From Mixia osmundae IAM 14324 (lineage: Eukaryota; Basidiomycota; Mixiomycetes; Mixiales; Mixiaceae), in assembly GCF_000708205.1 (NCBI RefSeq), contig NW_014575559.1, positions 708,575 through 772,574 of the forward strand: a stretch of 64,000 nucleotides of DNA, written 5' to 3'. The stretch's first letter is position 1, and each line of letters opens with the position of its first letter. Below the pieces are notes generated by a model. It saw only the letters and a program-made list of their open reading frames with translations. It was not told where the DNA came from and made no database searches. The position numbers were made by a program, and so were the translations under genes. Below are positions 54,944 through 64,000 of this stretch, in pieces.

Positions 54944-56557
54944 TCAGGCTTCAACAATTGACGTAGCCGAGCTTGCGACGCCAGTACTTTTGATCGTGCT
55001 GGGACTCTGGCTCATGTTTGCGCTACTCTGATTGAGAGCCGCAAGCTCGATCGACGGCCGAGGACTGCAAGAGGCCGTAATAGGTTGTCTTGTTAAATAT
55101 GAGATGATCCTTTCTCGTTTCTTTCTAAAGACGACCAAACGGTCCTCAAAAGCTTTAGATGCCGACTCAAGCGATAAGCCGCGCAATTCTGGCATCACTG
55201 CCCATGCGATGACAGTCGCTAGCAACGTGCAAGCGGCGAAGAACCAATAAGGTCCCGAGCGTGAAGCTGCAAGAAACTGTGGCGTGATGAGTGCCACGCC
55301 AAAATTGACGAGCTGATTGGCAGCCTGTGCCATCGAGGTGGCTGCTGCCCGTGTGCGAGCTGGCTGGATCTCGCTCGAGTAGATCTTGATGGAGACTGCC
55401 CATGTCGATGCGAATGTCGCAGTGAAGCATATGATGAGGGCGACGATAGTCCAGAGCGCCGCTTTGCTGTCCGTTCGACTGGAATAGAGAGCGCCTATGA
55501 GGGCCATCTCTAGCGTTATCAGAGATCCTCCGGCGAGAATGAGCGTCCGACGGCCAATGCGGTCCATAAACGCCTGTGCGATGATGGACATGACGAGATT
55601 GACGGCAGCAGTGGCCCCACCCGCCAGCACAGATGCAGTCGGCCCGGTGAGTCCTGCATTCCTGAAGAGCAAGGGGCTGAAGTAGAGCACAGCATCGATC
55701 TGCAGGATCGCGTGAGCCTTGCATGTACGCTTTGCCGTGGAGGAACGTACGCCTGAAAGCTGTTGCGCAGCCATGAGGCCGACCCCGAGTGCGAGTGGCC
55801 CCCGAGCGCCGGGCACAAAGAGTTCCCTGAGGCTCGCGCTACCTTTGTGACTTGCAGAGGCACTGGCGGCCATTATCTCTGCCTTTTCTGCCTCCGCTGA
55901 GGGTAGGTCATAGTGCAGCCAATCCAGTACGGCCGAAGCCTCTTCCTTGCGTCCTTTGTCGTTTAGCCAACGAGGTGAATAGGGAATAAAGGGTGAGCCT
56001 ATACAGAGCGCTAGCGATAATAAAATCTGAAGCGCAAAGGGCAGCCGCCAAGAGAGCGAGGCTATCTTGCCCGTGAAGCGAATCGATCCAAAGGCTGTCA
56101 GATAGCCGACTAAGACGCCGACGACGATCTGAAGCTGGACAATAGCTGCCACTCGACCTCTGATCGAGGTCGGGCTGATTTCGAGTGCGTATACGGTCAA
56201 CGAGCTCAGGAAGAGCCCTTCACCTGCGCCTGCCAGGATCCTCCCGGCGATGAAAGCGGCTAGGTTGGGTCCGGCGCATTGCATGGCATTTCCGAGTGCA
56301 AATACACCTGCACCCAAGCTGATGGTTTTCTTGCGTGAGATACGGTCAGAGATAGGTCCGGAGAGCCCGGCGAACAAGCTTGCTGGTAGGAGGATTGACG
56401 CGACGACGAAGCCTTGCAAGAACGGCGAGAGTGTCCCGAAGTGGTCGATGAAGTCCGGCATGAGCGTGATTGCACCGATACAGCCCGTATCGAGCCCAAA
56501 AGTCATGCCGCCGATAGACACAAAGGTAGCGAGCGCCCAAACTCTTTTGCCAATCAT
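54944..56557 (-). CDS. MFS sugar transporter
   Basis: Twelve-helix major facilitator of the sugar-porter group, 520 residues; exons 55751-56557 and 54944-55699. Signatures: FGLDTGCIGAITLMPDF after helix 1, SDRISRKKTISLGAG (loop 2-3), GRILAGAGEGLFLSSLTVYA, RGRVAAIVQLQIVVG, SPRWLNDKGRKEEA, QQLSGIDAVLYFSPLLF, and DRIGRRTLILAGG. The intron 55700-55750 is 51 bp without stops and in frame, so a naive reading inserts 17 residues into QQLSG/IDAVLY. The start at 56557 (MIGKRVWALATFVSIGG) fits the family; the frame is open to 56707 and would add 50 residues of unusual sequence. Sugar specificity cannot be read from this. Confidence 0.88.
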   Translation of the reverse strand: MIGKRVWALATFVSIGGMTFGLDTGCIGAITLMPDFIDHFGTLSPFLQGFVVASILLPASLFAGLSGPISDRISRKKTISLGAGVFALGNAMQCAGPNLAAFIAGRILAGAGEGLFLSSLTVYALEISPTSIRGRVAAIVQLQIVVGVLVGYLTAFGSIRFTGKIASLSWRLPFALQILLSLALCIGSPFIPYSPRWLNDKGRKEEASAVLDWLHYDLPSAEAEKAEIMAASASASHKGSASLRELFVPGARGPLALGVGLMAAQQLSGVRSSTAKRTCKAHAILQIDAVLYFSPLLFRNAGLTGPTASVLAGGATAAVNLVMSIIAQAFMDRIGRRTLILAGGSLITLEMALIGALYSSRTDSKAALWTIVALIICFTATFASTWAVSIKIYSSEIQPARTRAAATSMAQAANQLVNFGVALITPQFLAASRSGPYWFFAACTLLATVIAWAVMPELRGLSLESASKAFEDRLVVFRKKRERIISYLTRQPITASCSPRPSIELAALNQSSANMSQSPSTIKSTGVASSATSIVEA

Positions 56558-56801
56558 GGCGGATGAGGCGCGCGTCGTTGTAGCGTGGGCGTCGGTCTCG
56601 AATGAGCTGATCTGACTCCTGCAGCTTATACCTATCAGCAGCAGAGGTCCTGCTAGCTGGGATCGTCGCCTGTTCGCCCACCCGCTGTGGTCGTCTGTGA
56701 ACGCCAAGTCAAGTTGAGTCAGCGCTCGATCAGCTCGTGTGCCCCCCTAACGACCACAGCAGCAAGACGTGGATTGCGGCTCGGTCTCTGTCACTGCAGC
56801 G

Positions 56802-59800
56802 ATGCTTTGGCTTTGGCTGGCCTTGCTGATCTCCTCGGCAGGCTCGCCAGCCTTTGCGAAGCCCATCTCGCTTTCGTACAGCTCCTGCTTGTCAAGCTCG
56901 AGCAGTGCACCGCTTGCAAATCAGCTCGTCTTTTCTCGCATCGTCGGTCAGCTCGACTCTGGACAGACAGAAGCCGGTGTGGCCGGCAACAACGTAGGAG
57001 AATCAGTGCTCCGCTTGGTCGCATTTGGCGATGTCGAAGTACAAGGGTCAGGCTTCAGCAACTCGACCAATTATCTCGCCACCTTGCTGGTCGACTCGAG
57101 AGTACTCACCTTTACGGCTTTCCAGAATCAATCTGCGCTATGTCAATCGATACGTAATCCTACGTTTGGCGCAGGAACAGGCTCGGGATGTCCTTATGGG
57201 CCAGGCTCGATCGCCTTGGGCGTCCGAGTGCCGCTCGCACACGAATACAGCCTTACCACCGTGCAAACTCGCTTGACCGTACTCGACACTGCCACACCAC
57301 CTGCTGAGCTTGCTTGTCTTGACATCTCAGCGACGCCGTACTATCCCGATACATGGGAATACGCCCTCGTGCTGTGGTTCACCGCGGGACTCGCCATCGC
57401 GTACGCTGTCTTGACATGGACAGCCCGGCTCTGGGCCAGCTGGCAGAGTACGCTGCTCGACAGAGAAGCGCTCCTCGCCACTTCGCTCTCTGCCCGTCTC
57501 AGTCCCGAAAGCTGGCGAGAACGATGGGGCCCTATTTTTTGGCGCACGGCGGCAGGCAGTGAGCTCCAAGCAAGCACTGCGCTCGTTCGCCTCGTCACGC
57601 CCTGCGCTCGCGATATCGTCTGGCTCACTCAGTGGCTCATTGCAATTGGCATGGTCGCCGTGCAATGGCCGCAGTTTGCGTATCCCATCTTTGCGAAAGC
57701 GGCCTGGTCTATGCTCGTCTTCAATACAACAATCACGCAAGGCTCAGATACTGAGGGCAAGTTCTTCGATCCTTTGTCAAGTGATTACGTAGACGCACGC
57801 CTCTTCACTTCTCAGGTCGCTGAGCCTGCTTCGCCACTCTACCTTGATACTGCTCTGCCAAACGTGCTCCTCAATCTCAACAATAGCAAGAGAGGCATCG
57901 AGAGTGTCGCTGCAAGCATTGGCGTCAGACCACAGGACATGTTCGGTTCAGTCGGTGTACTCTTCCTTGCCCTCATTGCGGCCGTGCTCCTGCTGTCCGG
58001 TCTTGGCTTGCTGTTCGATCAAGCTACATTTGATCTTTTCCTGCCCGCTCTGTCGCGGCGTCCTTTCAGGAAGACTCAAGCAAGGCAGCCGATACGTAGC
58101 GTAACAGGCGCAACCAATGCTTCCCAGTCTGTCCTGGGCGACAAAGAAGACATGCGATCGGAGACCCCCATGGCTGCTCAGCCCCTGATTGACACTGGCT
58201 ATCAGAGCTCGACGCATCATCTCTCGTACGGCAGTGGACCTCATGCAGGCCCAAAGCGACCAGACACGCCCAATGGAATCGACAGCTGGTGGACTAGTCA
58301 GGATACGCGCAAGAGCAGGACTGTCGCAATCAATCGTCACTCTCGACTGGCGTTCGGGAACTGTCTGCGCATCCTGCTGCTCTTTCACTTCCCGATGACG
58401 TTGCTAGCAGTCTACCAGCTCACCCTGGCCAAGACGACTGCCTCGATCGCATCTGTCGCAATGGCTGCGCTCAGCCTTGCTTTCGTCTCGCTGGCTTGGC
58501 CGATTGCTGTCCTCGCGAGAATTCATCGCAAGCCATCCAGCAAACTTCGGGACAATATACCCACCATACTTGCTTACGGTCCTGCTTACAACGTCTTCGG
58601 CGAAGGCAGCTATAGCTTCATGTCGGTTCGCTTGATTGGGAACCTCATTCTTGGTGCTGTCATCGGAGGCGCCCAGTCATCGGGCATGGCTCAGGCGGTC
58701 GTCATATTAGTTGTCGAGATAGCAGATACACTCATCACTGTACGTATCTACTGTGTTCGGGGGACATACCGGGGCTGACCATCGCCGCAGAGCTTGTGGC
58801 TCCCATGGGGTGATGGCGCGGCGATGGGTCTTTTGTCGTTCATCTTCTCGGTAGCACGCATCATAACGGCCATCATGCTCGTCGTGCTCAGTCCTACCGT
58901 CAACGTCGGCATCGCAGCGGCAGGCTGGGTCGCCTATGCCGCGCTTGTGATCATCGCCGGGATGTTTGTGATTCTCTTTCTCATGTTCATCGTCAAGCTG
59001 GTCGAATTCGGTGTCCGCGCGACCGGGCCCGTGCCCTTTGAAGAGGCTAAACACGGTCGCGGTGCGGGTTTGCGAGGTGCTTTACAGCGATGGGAGCGCG
59101 GTGGTCGCGGTCAGACCTTGCGCAGCGATAGACGGCGTCAGCAGGTCATTGCAGCTCGCCAACATCAAAGTCGCAACTCGAGAGGCTCATCTGCTTTGCA
59201 TCTCATCGCGCCACCTCGTACGGATGGACGACCGCAGTCGATGCAGACTATTTCCGACATGACCACCTACTCTGGCTTCCAAGGGGTACCGCTATCTCCG
59301 GCAAGTAATATGCGCGCGATGTCTGGTACAGACTCGTATCGGAATTCGTCTGGCTGGCCAGAATACGATCCGCGACGAAGCTATTTCATGCCTGAGCCCG
59401 AGCCACACCAGCAGGGGACTGGTTTCGCAGTCGTAAGAGGAGGAAGAGCATCCGATCAGGCACCGTACACTGTCGCAGGTGGACCGCCACCGCATTCGGC
59501 CGCATCTAGCTCAACACAACGTCCCCTGGCGAGCGATGATAGACCGATGAGCACTGCGGATTTCTACAGACGATCGGACTATTTCGGGCAAGGTCACGTC
59601 AATCCCAGCGTATCTCACCAAGGTCCAGAATCAAGTGGGTTGCATTCCAACGCTACCGTCATGGCGCCGCCACGACCGCCTAACTTCCTGTCGAATTCGT
59701 ACTACGCGGCGCCGGCAGGTACCGAGCGGCTTCCCGTGCCGCAGCGCAAGAAGAAAGGCCTCTTGCAACGAATGCAGCGCAGACGGCCAGGCGAGTCTGA

Positions 59801-60221
59801 CGAGTCGTCTGACGATGAGGACGACTCCCCTCGTTCGCGCTGGCTTACAGGACTCTTCGGCCGCAAGTCTCGCAGAGGTGTGCTTTTTGATGACGACGCA
59901 GAGATGGACGACGGTGCTTCGAGCAGCGCTAACAAGGCCTCCTTTAGCGTCGTGCGACAGCCTCGTCCAACGGCACCGCAGCGACAATCTGTCGTGCCCG
60001 AGATCGACAGCGCGCCTTCCCCTAGTGCGGAAACAGCGCCCGAAGGTGCCGAAGACCTCGAAGTGTTGCATGACTATCCTGCGCAGTTCAGACGATCCCT
60101 GCCACCTGGCGCAGCTGCTGGTCGTGCGACGCCGAGAGATGACGAATCTGAAGATTGGCATGATGCCCCAACACCATCTGTCGAATCTTTTCATGAAGCT
60201 GCCTCGACTGTAGGCCATTAG
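56802..60221 (+). CDS. TRP-like/Flc family membrane protein
   Basis: Two exons (56802-58739, 58791-60221; intron 51 bp) give 1122 residues with the Flc/Pkd2 layout: signal peptide (MLWLWLALLISSAGSPAFA), a lumenal lipid-recognition-like domain (about 20-200), then eight to nine membrane helices and a long cytosolic tail. Helices include LVLWFTAGLAIAYAVL, WLIAIGMVAVQW, VLFLALIAAVLLLSGLGLLF, FPMTLLAVYQLTLAK, VAMAALSLAFVSLAWPIAVL and, after the junction, FIFSVARIITAIMLVVL and VGIAAAGWVAYAALVIIAGM. The tail has Arg/Ser-rich and acidic parts and ends EAASTVGH. In yeasts Flc proteins act in FAD/heme transport, ER calcium and wall integrity. The start is the ATG giving the signal peptide; another open codon lies at 56769. 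Confidence 0.83.
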
Positions 60222-60726
60222 ACGATATAACGAATTTGCCAATTGTTGTTTGTTTCGGGCAAGCTTGGCATTGCACCCTGTAAATACGACCAACTATCCA
60301 GATCATATTGCCGAAAACCGTCGGTGTAGCGGCACAGAGGATGCTTTGCGGTGAGACACACCTCCTGCATCCATTGTGCGAACCATCGTTGCAGGCCTCA
60401 GAGTGTCGGAGATTGATCGCGACAACGAGACGTCTTGCAGCAGCTTGCTATGTCCAAATTGTTTCTTGTCCATCATTTGACGCGTTGTGCGCTGTGGACC
60501 TTGCTGTGTTCCCTTGACGCATACGACATTGTACGTAGAGCCATTGTGTCGATCGACCTATATGAGACGTCGCAGCTGAACTTCAGTGCGGTGATGCACC
60601 GTACAATGCAAGGCTGTCTCGTCGAATTCGTTCAGCTTGCACATTGTTGCGCGGCTGATCTGTCAGAGGGTGCGGATGAGCTGACAAGCTGCTGAAGACC
60701 GATATGACGCTGGGACGCTTGAGGAG
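60222..60726. other. Intergenic, 505 bp
   Basis: 3' flank of the Flc-like gene and upstream of the nucleoporin gene, same strand. No gene-like frame or element recognised. Confidence 0.5.
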
Positions 60727-63700
60727 ATGCACGGAGAAGCCAGAGGCAATGTGACGCCTGAAGGGAAACCTTGCAAGGCTGCAAAGTCGCGACGGAAGCG
60801 ACGTCGACGAAGGCTCGAGCTTGAGAGCTCTGAGCGGCGTGCTGCTGCGATGGCCAGGCTCAGTGAAGCCTACGTCTGCTTTGCGAACCTCACAAGATCG
60901 ATCGTCGAGCATGCTGTCCCGACGGAGCAAGCTGCCAGAGCAGATCCATCCACGGCAAGGCGGCACGCACGAGACGATGATCTAGCCAGCCATGCGCTCT
61001 CCACTACGTCTCTCTCGCTCCCCGGCACCCTCGGCGTCATTCTTGCCAGGGTCACAGATAGCGGACACACGCTCGAGCTCAGGTGGATCGCCGAGCTTGC
61101 CGCGAGCGGACAGGAAGAGCAGACATCCCCCATGCCAACTGTTCGACTCTTTTTCGCCGACGCTATCGTGCCTTCTGTCATCCTGACGGCGCTCGAAGGA
61201 GATGATCATACAGGACTCGAGCTCCATGTGCTATCCGAACAGGGCAGTCTCCACACGCTCACCTTCAATACGCTCGAGACGCTCTTTTTCGAGTTGCAAA
61301 GTGGAGGAGCGAGCAACAGTCAGCCTACTTGGTCACGGGAGTATCTCTCGCACTGTCTCGCTAGCGAACAGACGGGCAGGATGCCTGTGCTCTGTCATGC
61401 CGTCCAAGGATCAGATCAAATCATCGTCAGTTGCGACGACGCGACGCTTTGGCTACTTGAAAGACAAGATGACGGTACGTCCTTGCGCATCTCGTCCCTG
61501 CACTGCTGATATCTTTCGCTAGGCTGGACCGAGACGGAGCTCAAGCCAGCCTCTACAGGCTCTTCGTTCAGGATGCGGTCCCTCCTGCCTAGTCTGTCAG
61601 CGCGTTCGATTGTATCGCTCTCTCCGTCCGATATGCCTACTTTCACGCTAGCCATGACGTCTCAACGCGGCAACGGGCTCTTGGGCTCGCTCTTCACTGT
61701 CACCCGTGACAAGAAGCTCAGGATCTATTCGCTCTCGACAAACCAATGCGTCACCGTTCTTGCGCTGCCAGAATCTTCGTCAACTGCGACTACGAGCAGA
61801 GCGCTAATTCGACCGGTAGCACAATCGAGAGATAGCAAGATAGCACTCTGGCCGGCAACGACGCGAGTCCTGATCAAGTCTGCTGCTGCAAATGCGTCAG
61901 AGGGAGACTATTCGCATTATCTGGTCTGCTACATACCAGGCCCTCACAACGGCTTCTTCGTCGTCTACGGCTGCACGGTCAGAGCGCAAGATGGCGAGCT
62001 TGATACGCTCGTGCCACTCGCGTACAGAGATGCCAACATGCCCGAAGGAGCTCGCCTTGTCGATTTTCTGCCTGTGTACTCACAGCCTATCCTGGCCGGT
62101 GCTGAAGAAGAAAAGAAGTGGACGCTATGGACGCTATGGTCCGATGCCGGTATGCGCTCGTTCCGCTCTTGCTCCCTATTCGACGAGGACGAACAAGAGA
62201 TGGAAGAAGTTGGCTTCACTTCACTGCGTGCCAATCGGACGACTTGGACAGACGTACTGGGCTCACATCGCTCACGACGCTCGGCGGCAACGTTTGAGTC
62301 TCTTCTGATCGATACTCCCTTATCTGTGGCAGAGCTGTTTACAGAGTATATCTTCTATCCCGGCCGATTTGCTTTATCGAGCATACACTTTGCCCTTAGC
62401 AGAATAGGGCACGAGGGTGATCGAGGGCTCTACGAATCACCGCTCGAACACGCATTAGCAGAAGTCGGCGCCAAGGTTTTCCTCGACCACGATCCGCAGA
62501 CAGGCCTGCCCATGTACGAAGAATATCAGACCTTGCTCAAACGAGAATGGCTGCAATTCTATTCGCTCGTCAATCAAGCAGAAACCAGCGGCGAGACACC
62601 GCTTGCATTGCTGTACGATGAGACCACATCTACATTGGCAAGTTTGTCACGAGATGGTCTAGCTCTACCGTTCGAGACGGATGTCTTCGCACTCGCTCAG
62701 TTACCGCCAGCACAACTCGAATCGACCCAACAGATCTCGCCTGCTGCTACAAAATGCCTCGGTTCAGACGATAGGCTGCCTGAACTCCGTCAAGACATTT
62801 TGGAGATCATACAGACTCTTGGGGCAGCTCGTTCTGCTCTCTCCGGCATCGATGTCAGCGAGCTCGAACAAGACCTGGTTGCTCTAGCGAGGACACCGAG
62901 GTCTTTTAGTGTCGATCAGATCGTGTCCGACTTTTATGCCCGTCATATTCTAGATCGACCAGCAGTCGACGAGGCTTTGGCAGACTGTGCTGTCTCGGCT
63001 TTTGCGCACCACGAAGCTATCAAGCTCCTTCTCGAAGCGGCAGCCCACCTTGAGGTTGGCCTGCAATTGAGCGAGGACAGGCTACCAGGAACCCTGTTTC
63101 AGACTTGGTTCGGTGCAGCAGCGGCGCACCAGATTGTTCACGGTCGCTTTCAGTTTGTCTGCTTACTTTTCGTTTTGCTGGCCAAGTATCAGCATGCGCT
63201 CGATGTGCAAGAGGAAGATCTATCGATGGCTGAAGATGATCGACCTCAGCCGAGCGATCTGCAGCGACTTGCAAGCCTTCAGCTAAGCGCGCTTCGCAGT
63301 CTAAGATACCTCAGCCTGTTCCGCTTTCTGGCATCGCAGCCAGCTCCGCTTACGGCGATATCGTCACAAGATTCTGAAACAGATTTACAAAAGCGGATGA
63401 CTCATCTGAATGTGACTTTGGCGAACCCCGACGAGGAGGGCAGCACCAGTGGATCAATGTTGCACTATCTGTTCACGCATGTGGCTCAGCTTCGCATCGA
63501 ACCAGCCCTTGCGCCTGCTCGTGCGCTTTCACAAGGCGTACTCTCAAGCTTGGCATTGCTGTTTGCGCCAACGCAAGATAGCGCAACAATCAATGGCGTC
63601 TCCGTCGCACTTCTGGCTAGCTTCTTGGTCAAATGCGATTGTGCAGAGATAGCGCTGCGTCTGTTGGACGGCTTCGCAAAGGATGCCGCTATCGCATACG

Positions 63701-64000
63701 TGGCTGCCTCTGCAAATTTGCAGCTCGGACACGCCAAGGCAGCTCTTGACGACTTTGAGGCAGCAGCTTCAGGTATAGGTACGACACCATATGCGAGTAC
63801 ACTTCGTCGAGTGCTGATCCGTTCAGTTTGACAGGTCAAGATGAGGAGCTCTCTGGTGTGCTGCCGACCGATTTGCCCTTAGACCTACCGCATTACTTGC
63901 AGCACGTGATGGACGTGATGCAGCAAGCTGGTAGTACACAAGGCACCCTTTCTATCGCCTCGCGACTTGTCGAGACCCTCGAGCCTTCTGAGCCAGAACT
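60727..64000 (+). CDS. Nucleoporin Nup120/Nup160-like, 5' part
   Basis: Y-complex scaffold nucleoporin, cut by the right edge. Exons 60727-61474, 61523-63772 and 63835 onward; introns 48 and 62 bp. The first ~480 residues fit the Nup120/160 beta-propeller (ELRWIAELAAS, LELHVLSEQGSLHTLTFNTL, GSLFTVTRDKKLRIYSLSTN). A helical region follows (about 490 on), and the last junction restores GQDEELSGVLPTDLPLDL and PHYLQHVMDVMQQ, the (LPHYY)-type stretch typical of Nup120/160. Two possible starts: 60727 (basic N-terminus, KSRRKRRRRR) or 60850 (MARLSEAYVCFANLTRS). The basic run would resemble a nuclear localisation signal. Orthology is inferred from fold order; overall identity to model proteins cannot be judged here. 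Confidence 0.72.

Noticed and set aside
1-64000. CRISPR arrays, rRNA genes, LTR elements, prophage
   Set aside because: No regularly spaced repeats, rRNA-like stretches or terminal repeats were seen; the window is eukaryotic.
1-64000. A biosynthetic or defence gene cluster
   Set aside because: Neighbouring genes belong to unrelated housekeeping processes and are separated by their own promoters; no shared pathway is evident.

Overview
The window is nuclear DNA of a compact, intron-rich fungus, most likely a basidiomycete. Nearly every gene carries several very short introns (mostly 45-60 bp, GT-AG with a few GC-AG). GC content looks slightly above 50 %, intergenic gaps are small, and genes lie on both strands in convergent and divergent pairs. 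Gene content (GH71 glucanase, HsbA-type wall protein, Ato acetate channel, Flc/TRP protein, Nup120/160) fits a yeast-like basidiomycete. A Pucciniomycotina lineage such as Mixia is a guess from gene style, not shown by the sequence.

Left third (1-22 kb) is mostly housekeeping: the end of a multi-KH vigilin/Scp160, a secreted alpha/beta hydrolase, a TesB-like thioesterase, dynein roadblock light chain, HAP3/NF-YB, an HsbA-like protein, a small Cys-containing secreted protein, UTP13, the mitochondrial assembly factor FMC1, ribosomal protein eL39 (four tiny exons), glutaminyl-tRNA synthetase, prefoldin 4 and mitochondrial tyrosyl-tRNA synthetase. Between prefoldin and TyrRS is a 1.4 kb gap with an F-box/LRR-like fragment and a hairpin resembling part of U1 snRNA.

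Middle (22-44 kb): an aldo-keto reductase, then a 1237-residue fusion joining a Gly-Ser-Phe repeat, a Cys-rich block, a Ser/Thr/Pro-rich mucin-like stretch, one membrane segment and a GH71 alpha-1,3-glucanase domain. Next come two long disordered proteins, a PWWP chromatin protein, the SR140-like splicing factor, a poorly resolved F-box region, a 1141-residue multipass membrane protein of unknown function and an intron-containing tRNA-Asp(GUC) beside a probable LINE remnant.

Right third (43-64 kb): HIS5, two adjacent paralogous small secreted proteins plus a third secreted protein, an F-box gene whose 3' end overlaps a GPI-type surface protein, VPS29 (two GC-AG introns), an Ato-family acetate channel, a GNPAT/PlsB acyltransferase, an MFS sugar transporter, a Flc/TRP-like channel and a partial Nup120/160.

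Most genes were rebuilt by joining exons at splice signals that keep a recognisable protein in frame; those joins are inferences without transcript data. The genes do not form one pathway. The accessory layer consists of cell-surface and secreted proteins (hydrolase, HsbA, GH71 fusion, tandem secreted pair, GPI protein) scattered among conserved genes.
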